Below, piece after piece: positions 25,817-35,347 of a DNA stretch of 64,000 bases. The translations under genes and the position numbers were made by a program. The stretch is from Candidatus Zhuqueibacterota bacterium (GTDB lineage Bacteria > Zhuqueibacterota > Zhuqueibacteria > Zhuqueibacterales > Geothermadaptataceae), in contig JAUZRQ010000072.1 in assembly GCA_030950365.1 (NCBI GenBank), forward strand, positions 1 through 64,000, read 5' to 3'. The number at the start of each line of letters is the position of its first letter. The stretch's first letter is position 1. The notes beneath the pieces were generated by a model, which had not been told where the DNA came from, made no database searches, and saw nothing but the letters and a program-made list of their open reading frames with translations.

Positions 25817-27256
25817 TTATTTCTGATTTCCCAGCAATGACAGATTGGCCTGCGTGACCAGACAGGTTCGGATCGGCCGCAGCCAGTGCAGCACGGTTTG
25901 TAGCCCAAACCGGCGCGCAATCTGCTGATACACATCCACAAACGGCACCAGGTTCGATGCTTTTTCCGGCTCGATGCCGCTGCAGATTTGCGATTGACTG
26001 ACGCGATTGGCACGCAGGGCCGCCTTCCAGGCTTTATCCACCATATCCACGGCAAACACGGCGTCGCCGGTTTCATAGCCGACATCGGCCAGGCGCAGAT
26101 AGAGGTCCTCGTACCCGTCCCATTTGAACTTCTGCCGCCAGCCGCCGCTGCGGTCTGGCACCAGAAGTTCCTCGCCAACCCGCCGGGCTTTATAGTAGGC
26201 ATTTAGCCGGTCAGTGGAATCGGCCAGGCTGAAATAGTAGTCCACCAGCCGGTAAATGGCATTCCCGTACACTTTTTTGATTTCGTCCTCGAGCTCCATG
26301 GAAATGTTCGGCCGGCGCTCCACCAGCAACCGATAGGCCTGCGCCGCCTTTTCGCGCGCGTACAGCAATTCCGATTCCGACTGCCGATCGGTGGAGTTTT
26401 GCTCCATGTACAGCGCCACCTTGGTCAGTTCTTTCAGAATTTCAACCTGGCGCTCGACGCTGTTGGCGTAGCGCAAGGCCAGCTCGAGATAGGTGCGGGT
26501 GGTGCGGTAGTTGTAATCATCGGGAGTATTTTTGAAGGTTTCTTCGGCGGCAAAACCGCGGGCGCGCCACTCGTTGCCGCGCAGGTTGAAATTGTCCTCG
26601 GTTGCGCGCTTGCGGTACACATCGAAGAACAGCCGGTCTTCGCTGCTGAGGCTGCCTTTCTCGGCCAGATCGCAGGCCAGCCGTACCATGAAGCTTGCAA
26701 ACCGGCCGGTGGTGTACGCCGTGTCCGGTGGCGTGATGGTCAGCTCCACCGCCTGTTTGACAAAAATTTTCAGCTTTTTGATCAAGTCGGCGTTGAGCTT
26801 CCACTCGTTGTCGGCATACAATCCGAGAATGCCGTCCCAGGCGGCCACCAGACCATCCAGTTGATCGCCCTGCTGAATTTTGATGGCGCGCAACGTTTTC
26901 ATATAACCGAAATTGAAGGCCACGTCCGGATCGCCGTAGAGGGTATAGCTTTGTTGCAGCGACTGGATGGCCTCGGTCAGCAATTCCAGATCGTCGTTTT
27001 CCGTGTAAAGCCGATATTCCGAAAAGCCCTTGTACAAATAGACGTTTTTCATGACATCGGTGTAGCGGCATTCCGGTTCGGCGTAACTCTGTTCGCACTG
27101 GCGGATAATTTGATTGCACAGGTCGACGGTTTTCTGGTGGTCGCCGGCCTGATAGGCGGTTTTGACCTGTTCATAGAGATCGGCCACTTTTTGCCCACTG
27201 GCCGCCGTTGCAAACAGCATCAGAATTGAAGCCAGACATGCGGTCCACAATTTCAT
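25817..27256 (-). CDS. Secreted TPR-like protein of unknown function
   Basis: A 479-residue protein with a signal peptide (MKLWTACLASILMLFATAASGQ). The first 150 residues look like tetratricopeptide-type helical pairs: YEQVKTAYQAGDHQKTVDLC, VYLYKGFSEYRLYTENDD, AIQSLQQSYTLYGDPDVAF. The remainder is helical with repeated aromatic-rich segments (RTTRTYLELALRYANS, KWDGYEDLYLRLADVGYETG) that may be further degenerate repeats. ATG 27256 is chosen for the signal peptide and AAGGAG site; the frame is open further upstream inside the TonB-like gene. It starts 2 bp after the TonB-like gene stop. Probably a periplasmic or outer-membrane-associated scaffold; function unknown. Confidence 0.7.
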   Translation of the reverse strand: MKLWTACLASILMLFATAASGQKVADLYEQVKTAYQAGDHQKTVDLCNQIIRQCEQSYAEPECRYTDVMKNVYLYKGFSEYRLYTENDDLELLTEAIQSLQQSYTLYGDPDVAFNFGYMKTLRAIKIQQGDQLDGLVAAWDGILGLYADNEWKLNADLIKKLKIFVKQAVELTITPPDTAYTTGRFASFMVRLACDLAEKGSLSSEDRLFFDVYRKRATEDNFNLRGNEWRARGFAAEETFKNTPDDYNYRTTRTYLELALRYANSVERQVEILKELTKVALYMEQNSTDRQSESELLYAREKAAQAYRLLVERRPNISMELEDEIKKVYGNAIYRLVDYYFSLADSTDRLNAYYKARRVGEELLVPDRSGGWRQKFKWDGYEDLYLRLADVGYETGDAVFAVDMVDKAWKAALRANRVSQSQICSGIEPEKASNLVPFVDVYQQIARRFGLQTVLHWLRPIRTCLVTQANLSLLGNQK

Positions 27257-27258
27257 GG

Positions 27259-28254
27259 TTAAAAACCACTCCTTTTGAGGTTCAACTGAATCATTGATGT
27301 CAGCGCTTTTTTCAATTCCTGCAAACGATTTTGCGTCGATGTCCCCTTCACATAAATCTTGGTGTTGCCGCGCAGCCAGACGATGGTGTGGCTGACGCCG
27401 TTGCCGTAAACGAAGCTGGCAATAATGGCGCGGCCGCGTCGGCGCAGATTCGCCGGGAAGATGCCGTAGCGGCCCTTGTCCCAACGATCGAACTCGCCGT
27501 TGATCCGGTTCCACAGCTTGTATTCCTCCACCCCCATGCTCAGGTCGGTCGAAGCGATGACCAGCGATACATCGGCGCCAAGCAGGTCCTCTGCGGTTTG
27601 CCGTTCCTGCGGTTCAGGAATGTAGCTTGCGGTTTTGAGGGATGTCGGTTCAGGCAGTTCAAAGTCGTCCTGGACGGCGATGGTCGGCTTTTTGCGGCCT
27701 CTTTCCGCATTCACTCCTTCAAGATCGAGAGACGGCGACCGATGCCGTACCATCCCCGTGGGGGCATCTGGCGCCTCGATTCCGAGATCGACGCCTTCGC
27801 TGCCCGGTCGCATTCGGCTGTTGGCCAGCGGCTGCGACAGGTCCAACGTTGGATTGTTGGGTACAGTGAGTCCGGTGTTCATGGCCAGGTCCAGAGAGAT
27901 CTTGCTGTCGTCGCGCGGACGGCGGCGCCGGCGTTTCTTCTCCACCGGCCGGATGGGCGTGGTGATTTCCTCCGGCACTTCATCCGGCTCGGCAATGACC
28001 ATCGGCGGAACGGGCACTTGTTGCGGCGGTGGCGGAGGGGGTGGTTTGATCGGCAGGATTTCCTCCAGCCGCAGGGCTTCCAGTTTCCGGTCCACCCCAT
28101 CCATGACTGCCGGACGATAAAGACGGATGAAACGAGCCCAGTATATTAGGAAGTGAACCAACAGAAGAGCAACAATAATGCTTTTTTCGAGAGTGCGTGG
28201 GCTCGGCCGATTTAGGCGCATATGCGCGTACGTCCTGTTCCGTTGTTTGTGCAT
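27259..28254 (-). CDS. TonB-like single-pass membrane protein
   Basis: A 331-residue protein with the N-terminal plan of TonB: a cytoplasmic basic tail, one membrane helix (about 24-42, SIIVALLLVHFLIYWARFI), then a proline-rich periplasmic segment (PIKPPPPPPPQQVPVPP) and PEEITTPIRPVEKKRRRRRP. A long low-complexity linker and a C-terminal domain (about 225-331, DVSLVIASTDLSMGVEEYKLWNRI to MIQLNLKRSGF) follow. The C-terminal domain does not show the usual TonB signature, so the receptor partner is unclear. First gene of the envelope operon. No ExbB/ExbD in the window. Confidence 0.55.
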   Translation of the reverse strand: MHKQRNRTYAHMRLNRPSPRTLEKSIIVALLLVHFLIYWARFIRLYRPAVMDGVDRKLEALRLEEILPIKPPPPPPPQQVPVPPMVIAEPDEVPEEITTPIRPVEKKRRRRRPRDDSKISLDLAMNTGLTVPNNPTLDLSQPLANSRMRPGSEGVDLGIEAPDAPTGMVRHRSPSLDLEGVNAERGRKKPTIAVQDDFELPEPTSLKTASYIPEPQERQTAEDLLGADVSLVIASTDLSMGVEEYKLWNRINGEFDRWDKGRYGIFPANLRRRGRAIIASFVYGNGVSHTIVWLRGNTKIYVKGTSTQNRLQELKKALTSMIQLNLKRSGF

Positions 28255-28503
28255 GGCTCGGAACGTCCTTTAGTGTCGTTTCCTCTGTCATTGCCTTCAG
28301 ACGCGTCCTGCGCCGATAGGCACTGGATTGGCCCGCCGCGGGCCATGGCCATGATGTTTCCTGTCAATTATCCGTAGCCAAACCGCACTCCCTTGCAGGT
28401 TGGAAATGAAATGAGAGATGAAGCATCTGCGTAGCTAAACTCTAGGAATATCAAGAAAATAAAAGGGATGCCCCAAAAAGACTTTGCCGCAGATCCATCG
28501 CTA

Positions 28504-29502
28504 TTAAAACTTCAACGATGTGCGTTTGGATTTTTTGCGTTTGGCCTTCAGGAATAGGCACTGCAAAATGGTTTCGGGCGCCTTGTAGCCAAAAGTCTCG
28601 AAGTCCAGATCCGCGCGGACAACCTTGCGAAAATCGAGGCGCAAACCAAACAGCCGCTCTTCGCCGAACTTCAGCACCAGCACGTCGTTTTCAGGGCTTT
28701 TGCCAAGCACGATGCCTTTGCCGAGAAAAATGGCCGGGAAATAGCGGCGTGGATATTGCACGTCGATCAGATTGAGCCGGTCGCCGAACACCAGATCATC
28801 GAGGCCGTTGCGCAGCGTCACAACCCGGGCGTGCTGCGATGACAGCATTTGCAGCACATCCTCATAGCGCTCCCTTTCTGCCAGCCAGAGGATCCGCTGC
28901 GCTTTCTTTAAGACGCGCACAAAATCCGATTTCTCTTTGCGGATCGGCAGCGCCCGGTAATGGTCTTCCCGGTGCCGGAACCGCGTGGCAACGCGTGTCC
29001 AGATGGCCACCGGCGATTCCACCGTACTGACCACTTCCAGTTGCAGGATTTTGACCTGATACGCCGCCACATGGTGGTTGTTGGAAGCCGACGACGGCAT
29101 GTTCACGTAGATGGTGTATTCGCGCACCAGGTTGTCCGGACGCGGCGGACTGGAGCGCAACAGCGCCAGAAGCTCGTCGCGCGCGGTGACATTGCGGTTC
29201 TTCAGCGATTGCAGAATCGCACGGTACACCGCCTGAATGGCATTTTTCTCGATGTCCACCTCTTCGTAGGCGCAACCAAAGGTCTGGATGTAATTATCAC
29301 GAACCAGGTCGGGTTCCAGCGGGATTTGCATGGCCTTCTGCATCACCGAGACCAGGGTCGGGGCTTTGCCGGCCTGCCAGCAATTTTTCCGATCGCGGGC
29401 GATAGAACGCACCACTTTGCCATTACTATCGGTCTGCTTCGGTACCGAGGCACAAGCGGAAACCAAAAGGAGCCATACTGCGAGAATCTGAGGAAGCTTC
29501 AT
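28504..29502 (-). CDS. Lipoprotein of unknown function
   Basis: A 332-residue protein with a good lipoprotein signal (LLLVSAC, Cys at 17). The body is not recognised; it includes a cysteine pair (NCWQAGK, TFGCAYEEVD) and a basic tail KAKRKKSKRTSLKF. Segments such as YTIYVNMPSSASNNHHVAAYQVKILQLEV look beta-rich. It is 249 bp upstream of the TonB-like operon on the same strand, so it may belong to the same envelope system under a separate promoter. Confidence 0.6.
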   Translation of the reverse strand: MKLPQILAVWLLLVSACASVPKQTDSNGKVVRSIARDRKNCWQAGKAPTLVSVMQKAMQIPLEPDLVRDNYIQTFGCAYEEVDIEKNAIQAVYRAILQSLKNRNVTARDELLALLRSSPPRPDNLVREYTIYVNMPSSASNNHHVAAYQVKILQLEVVSTVESPVAIWTRVATRFRHREDHYRALPIRKEKSDFVRVLKKAQRILWLAERERYEDVLQMLSSQHARVVTLRNGLDDLVFGDRLNLIDVQYPRRYFPAIFLGKGIVLGKSPENDVLVLKFGEERLFGLRLDFRKVVRADLDFETFGYKAPETILQCLFLKAKRKKSKRTSLKF

Positions 29503-29969
29503 TGGTTTGTCAGCATCCTGATGTTACAATTCCTGAAAGTTGTTTTCGAAAATTCGATTATTCAGAATGAAATGCGTTGGAATTCCATAAGGCCGTTGCG
29601 CATCCATCATAAAACAAGGCCCTGGAAGGGCCGTCGAAGGCGCGCAGAAGGATGTCCACACATAAAATTCCCAATAGCCGATGTTGCAATAGATAATTAT
29701 ACAATCATACGTACCAAGTTGCGGCCCGAATTTCTGTAATTTCCATTTTTTCTTCGGGGTTCGCTGTTGAAATGTGCGGTTCATTCCGTTGTTCGTTCAT
29801 TGTGGATGATTGCCTAAAACGGCTGGAATCGTCCTCACTGTTGGCTTTTTCGCGATCCGAGAATACACTTGAAATTATTGGGCTATATCTTTATATTAGC
29901 TTTCCTTTATTGACCCACAGAACGACATGGAACAACTCAGGCTGATTTTTTTAACCGCAGGATGGATTC
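29503..29969. other. Intergenic region with the proS promoter
   Basis: Divergent promoter region between the lipoprotein and proS. A short hairpin ggccct/agggcc lies near 29614-29628 and a good promoter at 29869-29897. A minus-strand frame at 29524-29784 has no ribosome site or recognisable features and is not called. Confidence 0.4.
29869..29897 (+). promoter_or_regulatory. Likely sigma-70 promoter of proS
   Basis: TTGAAA (29869-29874), a 17-bp spacer and TATATT (29892-29897) match the -35 and -10 boxes well, leaving an untranslated leader of about 65 nt before the proS ATG. Confidence 0.55.
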
Positions 29970-31400
29970 ATGGCAAAAGGCATCACGAAACGTTCGGAAG
30001 ATTACGCCAAGTGGTACACCGATGTGATTTTTGCGGCGCAACTGGCTGATTATGCGCCGGTGCGCGGCTGCATGGTGATCCGTCCCAACGGCTACGCCAT
30101 TTGGGAAAAAATGCAGCAGGCACTCGACCGACTGTTTAAAGAGACCGGCCACATGAATGCGTATTTCCCGCTGTTCATCCCGGAAAGTTTCATGAAAAAA
30201 GAAGCTGAGCATGTGGAAGGCTTCGCGCCGGAGTGCGCCGTGGTGACGCATGGCGGCGGCAAAAAGCTGGAAGAGCCGCTCTATGTGCGCCCGACCTCGG
30301 AAACCATCATCTGGTCGATGTATAAAAACTGGATTCAATCGTACCGCGACCTGCCGATTTTGATCAACCAGTGGGCGAACGTGGTGCGCTGGGAAATGCG
30401 CACCCGGCTGTTTTTGCGCACCACCGAATTTCTGTGGCAGGAAGGGCACACTGCCCATGCCACCGCGGAGGAGGCCGAAGCCGAAACCCGGCAGATGCTG
30501 GACGTGTACCGCCATTTTGCCGAGACCTACATGGCCATGCCGGTGATCGCCGGCGTGAAAACGGAGAAAGAAAAGTTTGCCGGTGCGGTGCGAACCTACT
30601 GCATCGAGGCCATGATGCAGGATCGCCGGGCGCTGCAGGCCGGCACCTCGCATAATCTGGGGCAGAATTTCGCCAAAGCGTTCGATGTGACCTATCAGAC
30701 CGAGGGCGGCACGCGCGAGTATGTGTGGGCCACGAGCTGGGGCGTCTCCACGCGGCTCATCGGCGCGCTGATCATGACCCACAGTGATGATCAGGGATTG
30801 GTGGTGCCGCCGAAGCTGGCGCCGCTGCAGACCGTCTTCGTGCCCATCTGGCACGGCGACGACGAGCGCGCTCGCTCGCTCGAACGCGCCGATGCGCTGA
30901 CCAGCGACTGGAAGGGCAAGTTGTCCTTTAAAATCGATGAGCGCGAAAACTACCGGCCGGGATGGAAGTTCAATGAGTGGGAAAAGCGCGGCGTGCCCAT
31001 CCGTATCGAGATGGGGCCGAAAGACCTTGAGAAGGACGTGGTGGTGCTGGTGCGCCGGGATACCGGCGAAAAGCGCGAAGTGCCGCAGTCGCAGTTGCTT
31101 GATGTGGTGCTGCAAACCCTCGATGCCATTCAGCAATCGCTGTACGATCGTGCCTTGAAATATCGCGAAGAATACACGTTCTACGAAGACGATTACGACT
31201 CCTTTAAAAAGAAAATTGACGACCCCGGTGGCTTTTTCTGGATTCACTGGTGCGGCGATCGGGCCTGCGAGGACCGGCTGCAGGATGAAACCAAAGCCAC
31301 GATCCGCGCCATTCCGCTGGATAAAATCGAAGAAGAGGGCCGCTGTTTGCTCTGTGGCAACGCGTCGCACGAACGCGTGCTGGCGGCCAAGGCATACTAA
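29970..31400 (+). CDS. proS: Prolyl-tRNA synthetase (short, archaeal/eukaryotic type)
   Basis: A 476-residue class II aminoacyl-tRNA synthetase that charges tRNA-Pro. The start [31 protein letters not shown], given here by its ends, leads to class II motif 1. [46 protein letters not shown] (motif 2) and [19 protein letters not shown] (catalytic core) follow, then the anticodon domain. The tail has CGDRACED and GRCLLCGN, the cysteine pairs of the C-terminal zinc-type domain of this subclass. It lacks the editing insert of the long bacterial form. An AGGATGG ribosome site, a good promoter and a terminator flank it. Confidence 0.95.
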   Translation: MAKGITKRSEDYAKWYTDVIFAAQLADYAPVRGCMVIRPNGYAIWEKMQQALDRLFKETGHMNAYFPLFIPESFMKKEAEHVEGFAPECAVVTHGGGKKLEEPLYVRPTSETIIWSMYKNWIQSYRDLPILINQWANVVRWEMRTRLFLRTTEFLWQEGHTAHATAEEAEAETRQMLDVYRHFAETYMAMPVIAGVKTEKEKFAGAVRTYCIEAMMQDRRALQAGTSHNLGQNFAKAFDVTYQTEGGTREYVWATSWGVSTRLIGALIMTHSDDQGLVVPPKLAPLQTVFVPIWHGDDERARSLERADALTSDWKGKLSFKIDERENYRPGWKFNEWEKRGVPIRIEMGPKDLEKDVVVLVRRDTGEKREVPQSQLLDVVLQTLDAIQQSLYDRALKYREEYTFYEDDYDSFKKKIDDPGGFFWIHWCGDRACEDRLQDETKATIRAIPLDKIEEEGRCLLCGNASHERVLAAKAY

Positions 31401-31408
31401 ATTTTGCG

Positions 31409-31438
31409 AAGCCACATCCGAAATCGGTGTGGCTTTTT
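31409..31438 (+). terminator. Rho-independent terminator of proS
   Basis: Arms aagccaca (31409-31416) and tgtggctt (31428-31435), with an inner ccg/cgg stem, followed by a run of T. Confidence 0.85.
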
Positions 31439-31568
31439 CTGTCTTTGCGGCGCCCGGCTACGGCTGCGATGGAGAATGGCTATTACGATCATCCGACCAA
31501 GGCGTCGTTGCGGTTCTGATTCGGCGGCTTGATCGAGGCCCCGGGGAAGGCAAACGGAGGGAGGCACA

Positions 31569-32939
31569 ATGGAGCAGTTTCAAGCGATCGTTTCGACGGC
31601 CAGTGATTGGGTCTGGGGTACACCGCTTTTGGTTTTGCTCGTTGGCACCGGAATTTATCTAACCATCCGGCTGCGCGGTTTGCAGTTCCGCGGCCTGTGG
31701 CATTCGCTCTATCTGGCGCTGGTGAAGCGCAAGGAAGAGGGCGAAGCCGCGGGCGACATCACGCATTTTCAGGCGCTGATGACCGCCCTGGCCGCCACCG
31801 TGGGCACCGGCAACATCGTGGGCGTGGCCACGGCCATTGCTGCCGGCGGGCCGGGCGCGCTATTCTGGATGTGGATCACCGGCCTATTCGGCATGGCCAC
31901 TAAATACTCGGAAGCCGTACTGGCAGTGAAATACCGCATCGTCGATGAAGACGGCACCATGAGCGGCGGGCCGATGTATTACATCTCGCGCGGCCTTGGC
32001 TGGAAATGGCTGGGCGTGCTGTTCGCCATTTTTGCCGCCGTCGCCGCATTCGGCATCGGCAACATGGTGCAGTCCAATTCGGTGGCCGACGCCATGCACA
32101 ACGCCTTCCACATCCCGGAATGGCTCACCGGCGTGATCCTGACCGTGGCCACCGCCGCCGTGATTCTGGGCGGCATCAAAAGCATCGCGCGGGTCACCAG
32201 CTTTTTCGTGCCCATTATGATCGTCTTTTACATGCTGGCCGCGCTGGTGGTGATTATCGTAAATATTGGCCTGGTGCCGGAAATTTTTCTGCTGGTTTTC
32301 AAAAATGCCTTCACCGGCACGGCGGCTATGGGCGGTTTTCTGGGCGCCACCGTGCGCGAGGCGATCCGATTCGGTGTGGCGCGCGGGGTGTTTTCCAATG
32401 AAAGCGGCCTGGGCAGTTCGCCCATCGCGGCGGCCGCGGCGCAAACGAAAAATCCCGTGACCCAGGCGCTGGTGTCCATGACCCAGACGTTCATTGACAC
32501 GATCGTCGTGTGCAGCATGACCGGCTTTGTAATTCTGGTTTCCGGCGCATGGAAGCTTTCGGACGCGGCCAGCGGCAAAGCGCTGACTGGCGCCAAATTG
32601 ACGATCACGTCTTTCAATCTGGGATTGCCCGGAGAGCTCGGTGGACTCATTGTGCCGATTGCACTGACGCTGTTTGCCTACTCCACAATTCTGGGGTGGA
32701 GCTATTATGGCGAAAAGTCCATCGAGTTTTTGCTCGGCGCTGGCTCGATACGGCCGTACCGCATTCTGTTCGTGATTTTCGTGTTCATCGGTTCGGTGGC
32801 CAAATTGCAGGTGGTGTGGAGCGTATCCGATGTTTTCAATGGCCTGATGGCCTTCCCGAACCTGATCGGCTTGCTCATGCTTTCCAAAGTGATTGTCGAT
32901 GAAACCAATAAATACTTCTACCACAAATCGATGCAATAA
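31569..32939 (+). CDS. Sodium:alanine symporter (AGCS family)
   Basis: A 456-residue inner-membrane amino-acid/sodium symporter. The family signatures are clear: [14 protein letters not shown] near the N-terminus, [20 protein letters not shown] with the Na-binding [15 protein letters not shown], and [18 protein letters not shown]. About ten hydrophobic segments span the rest. Substrate is probably alanine or glycine by family. A strong GGAGGGAGG site precedes the ATG. It is 2 bp from the next gene, so probably co-transcribed with the SUMF1-like gene and era. Confidence 0.93.
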   Translation: MEQFQAIVSTASDWVWGTPLLVLLVGTGIYLTIRLRGLQFRGLWHSLYLALVKRKEEGEAAGDITHFQALMTALAATVGTGNIVGVATAIAAGGPGALFWMWITGLFGMATKYSEAVLAVKYRIVDEDGTMSGGPMYYISRGLGWKWLGVLFAIFAAVAAFGIGNMVQSNSVADAMHNAFHIPEWLTGVILTVATAAVILGGIKSIARVTSFFVPIMIVFYMLAALVVIIVNIGLVPEIFLLVFKNAFTGTAAMGGFLGATVREAIRFGVARGVFSNESGLGSSPIAAAAAQTKNPVTQALVSMTQTFIDTIVVCSMTGFVILVSGAWKLSDAASGKALTGAKLTITSFNLGLPGELGGLIVPIALTLFAYSTILGWSYYGEKSIEFLLGAGSIRPYRILFVIFVFIGSVAKLQVVWSVSDVFNGLMAFPNLIGLLMLSKVIVDETNKYFYHKSMQ

Positions 32940-32941
32940 GC

Positions 32942-33598
32942 ATGAGAGCCTCGCTATTTTACTGCGTCATGCTGACGATTTTGCTCGGCACGGCCTGGAG
33001 CATCTGGGATTTGAAGACCGGTAAAATTCCGGTTTCGGATGTCGAGGTGATGCGCTGGGTCCCGCCGGCACCGCGCATGGGCATTTTCGAAGGCTTTTCC
33101 ATGGATAAATATGAGGTGACCAACGGGCAATTCTGGCGATTCGACAGGGCGCACCGGTTCAATGAAGGCGAAGAGGATTTCCCCGTAACCGGTATTACCT
33201 GGCATGAGGCCGTCGAATACGCGCGCTGGGCCGGCAAGCGGCTGCCCACGGCGCGCGAGTGGATGCACGCCAAACGCGCCCGCAAGCGCGAGTTTTCGCC
33301 ATGGGACACCATCGAGCCGATTCCGGTTGAGCTGGACCGTCCCGAATATCGGTTGTTCCGGGTCGGCTCGTTCTGGCGCGATACCACACCGCTGGGCATC
33401 AAAGACATGTCCGGCAACGCCTGGGAATGGACGGCCGATACCCTACGGCTGGCGGACGGCACCCTGGCGGCCATCGTGAAAGGCGGATTCATTTTAAAAG
33501 GAAAACAACTTTTTTTCTCAAAAATCACGGACAGCGATACCATCGCCGTGGATCAGCGGTTGCCGTACGTCGGGTTTCGTTGTATTCGTGACAGGTAG
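32942..33598 (+). CDS. Small SUMF1/FGE-fold protein with N-terminal membrane anchor
   Basis: A 218-residue protein with an N-terminal hydrophobic segment (LFYCVMLTILLGTAW) and a compact formylglycine-generating-enzyme (SUMF1) fold. Signatures are FSMDKYEVTNGQFWRF, FPVTGITWHEAVEYARWAGKRLPTAREW, GIKDMSGNAWEWTAD, VKGGF and VGFRCIRD. Full FGE domains are longer, and the catalytic cysteine pair near the C-terminus is not seen, so it is more likely a binding or structural member than an oxidase. It has no DinB domain, so it is not an EgtB. It starts 2 bp after the AGCS gene and ends 5 bp before era. Confidence 0.8.
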   Translation: MRASLFYCVMLTILLGTAWSIWDLKTGKIPVSDVEVMRWVPPAPRMGIFEGFSMDKYEVTNGQFWRFDRAHRFNEGEEDFPVTGITWHEAVEYARWAGKRLPTAREWMHAKRARKREFSPWDTIEPIPVELDRPEYRLFRVGSFWRDTTPLGIKDMSGNAWEWTADTLRLADGTLAAIVKGGFILKGKQLFFSKITDSDTIAVDQRLPYVGFRCIRDR

Positions 33599-33603
33599 GT
33601 AAA

Positions 33604-34518
33604 ATGGATACGGCCCAAACACAGGATTTCAAGTGCGGCTACGTGGCGATTCTGGGCAAGCCCAATGTGGGCAAGTCCACGCTCATGAACAACATTTTGC
33701 AGTTCAAACTGTCCATCGTCACGCCGAAACCGCAAACCACGCGGCACAAAATTACGGGCATTTACAACAGCGACGACGCGCAGATTTTGTTTTTGGATAC
33801 GCCGGGCCTCATTGATCCGGAATACAGGCTGCAGGAATATCTGGTGCGGACGGCGGATGCCGCCGCCGAGGATGCCGATGTGCTGGTGTTCATGGTGAAA
33901 GCCGCCGAGCGCCTCGATGAGGTCGATCGGCAGTTGATTAAAAAACTGTCCCGCATGCCCAAGCCGCTTATCGTGTGTATCAATAAAATTGATCTGGTCA
34001 AAAAAAGCATCCTGCTGCCGCTCATTGACGAAATCCGGCAGGTGGACGGCGTGAAAGACATCGTGCCCATCTCGGCGCTCAAGCAGGACGGCATCGGTGA
34101 GCTGCTGGAGGTGATCAAACACTACCTGCCCGAAGGACCGCCGTTGTACCCGCAAGATCAGTTGACCACCATCAACGAGCGGTTTCTGGTTTCCGAAATC
34201 ATTCGCGAGAAAATCTTTATGCTGTATGGGCAAGAAATTCCCTATTCTACCACGGTGACCATCGAGGAGTTTCGCGAGGGCGGCGGCAAGAAAAAAGATT
34301 ACATCCGTGCGGCCATCGTGGTGGAGCGCGACAGTCAAAAAGGCATTCTCATCGGCAAGCAAGGGGAAGCGCTGAAACGCGTCGGCAAGCTGGCCAGAGA
34401 AGAGATTGAATTTTTGTTGGGCCGGCCGGTGTTTCTGGAACTGGTGGTGATCGTGCGTCCCAAATGGCGCGAAAAAGATCAATTGCTCAAGAGTTTGGGA
34501 TACAATCGCAATCCATAA
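33604..34518 (+). CDS. era: GTPase Era
   Basis: A 304-residue ribosome-assembly GTPase that binds the 3' end of 16S rRNA. G1 GKPNVGKSTL, the switch region PQTTRHKITGI, G3 DTPGL, and G4 NKID are in order within residues 15-130. The C-terminal KH domain has the IGKQGEALKRVGKLAREEIE helix-loop and the tail VKPKWREKDQLLKSLGY-like segment. Length matches E. coli Era. AGGTAGG precedes the ATG. Confidence 0.96.
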   Translation: MDTAQTQDFKCGYVAILGKPNVGKSTLMNNILQFKLSIVTPKPQTTRHKITGIYNSDDAQILFLDTPGLIDPEYRLQEYLVRTADAAAEDADVLVFMVKAAERLDEVDRQLIKKLSRMPKPLIVCINKIDLVKKSILLPLIDEIRQVDGVKDIVPISALKQDGIGELLEVIKHYLPEGPPLYPQDQLTTINERFLVSEIIREKIFMLYGQEIPYSTTVTIEEFREGGGKKKDYIRAAIVVERDSQKGILIGKQGEALKRVGKLAREEIEFLLGRPVFLELVVIVRPKWREKDQLLKSLGYNRNP

Positions 34519-34529
34519 GATGGGACATC

Positions 34530-34772
34530 ATGGCGAGGATTCCATTTCAACGCAGTATTTTGTTGCTCATTACGGTCCTTTTGTTGACGGTATTTGTGAT
34601 TTTCATGTTCGATAACCGGCAGCCGGTAGCACGCTTTAGCCTCGGCATTTTGTTCACGGTGATTTTGTGGTACCGTTCCGACCACAGTCTCGCCCGCTGG
34701 ATTGCCATCCTGGTGTTGTGGTTGGGGTTTCTGTTGCTCTCCCTCTGGAATACTTTTTTCGTGGCACACTGA
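34530..34772 (+). CDS. Small membrane protein, two hydrophobic segments
   Basis: An 80-residue protein, MARIPFQRSILLLITVLLL..., with three hydrophobic stretches (ILLLITVLLLTVFVIFMF, FSLGILFTVILW, WIAILVLWLGFLLLSLW). It follows era by 11 bp and is probably co-transcribed. No family recognised. Coding status rests on length, hydrophobic pattern and operon position; no strong ribosome site is visible. Confidence 0.5.
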   Translation: MARIPFQRSILLLITVLLLTVFVIFMFDNRQPVARFSLGILFTVILWYRSDHSLARWIAILVLWLGFLLLSLWNTFFVAH

Positions 34773-35347
34773 GCATTTTCTGCCGTTGGTGTCTCGATGG
34801 TGAAATGTCTTTGTAAGCGCCGATTGGGATATTTCGGTTTCTGCGACCGCCTGTAAGCGGCCACATCACACGCGGAGTGAGACCGCAACGATATTGTATG
34901 TTCGTTTTGGAAAAATTGAAAAATCCTGAATCATCACGGCCAGGCCTCAAAACGTATTTTATTTTTTTCGCTTATGCCCTTAAATCAGCTTTTTAAGGGA
35001 TTACAATCTGGCAATTCGTCATTGCGAGGATCCGCCAGCCGGCGGAGACGACGCAATCTCCATCATTCAAGTAAGGAGATCGCCATCCGCCAATTGGCGG
35101 ATTCGCTCGCGAGGACGGGTTGTCTTACGTCTTAAAAGTGTTCTAGAGCAAGGCTAACGATTTGATTATAATAAAGCAATTGCAGTGTAAAATTCTGACT
35201 AAAATGCATAAGCGAGTTATTTTTTTGCAACAATCTGGAAAGGCTTCCATTCGGCTCATTTGTTTTATATTTTAAACCGATCACAAGAAATTGAATGAAA
35301 TTCCGATAATGGAACTGTAAGGAAGGACTTTTAGCGAGGTAGGATAC
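34773..35347. other. Intergenic region with a REP-like element
   Basis: AT-rich leader of the phosphorylase gene plus a repeat element at 35018-35117. No gene was seen. Confidence 0.5.
35018..35117. repeat. REP-like inverted repeat element
   Basis: Two complementary halves face each other: cgtcattgcgagg with tccgccagccggcgga and gcaatctcc (35018-35062), then ggagatcgc with tccgccaattggcgga and ctcgcgaggacgg. The inner tccgcc/ggcgga palindromes resemble the centre of the element at 3962-4004 and the ends resemble 48720-48813. Confidence 0.55.

Noticed and set aside
29937-31415. 492-residue minus-strand open frame
   Set aside because: It is antisense to proS, which has all class II motifs.
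32942-33598. SUMF1-like protein as the missing EgtB
   Set aside because: It is too short, has no DinB domain, carries a membrane anchor and is about 10 kb from egtD in an operon with era.
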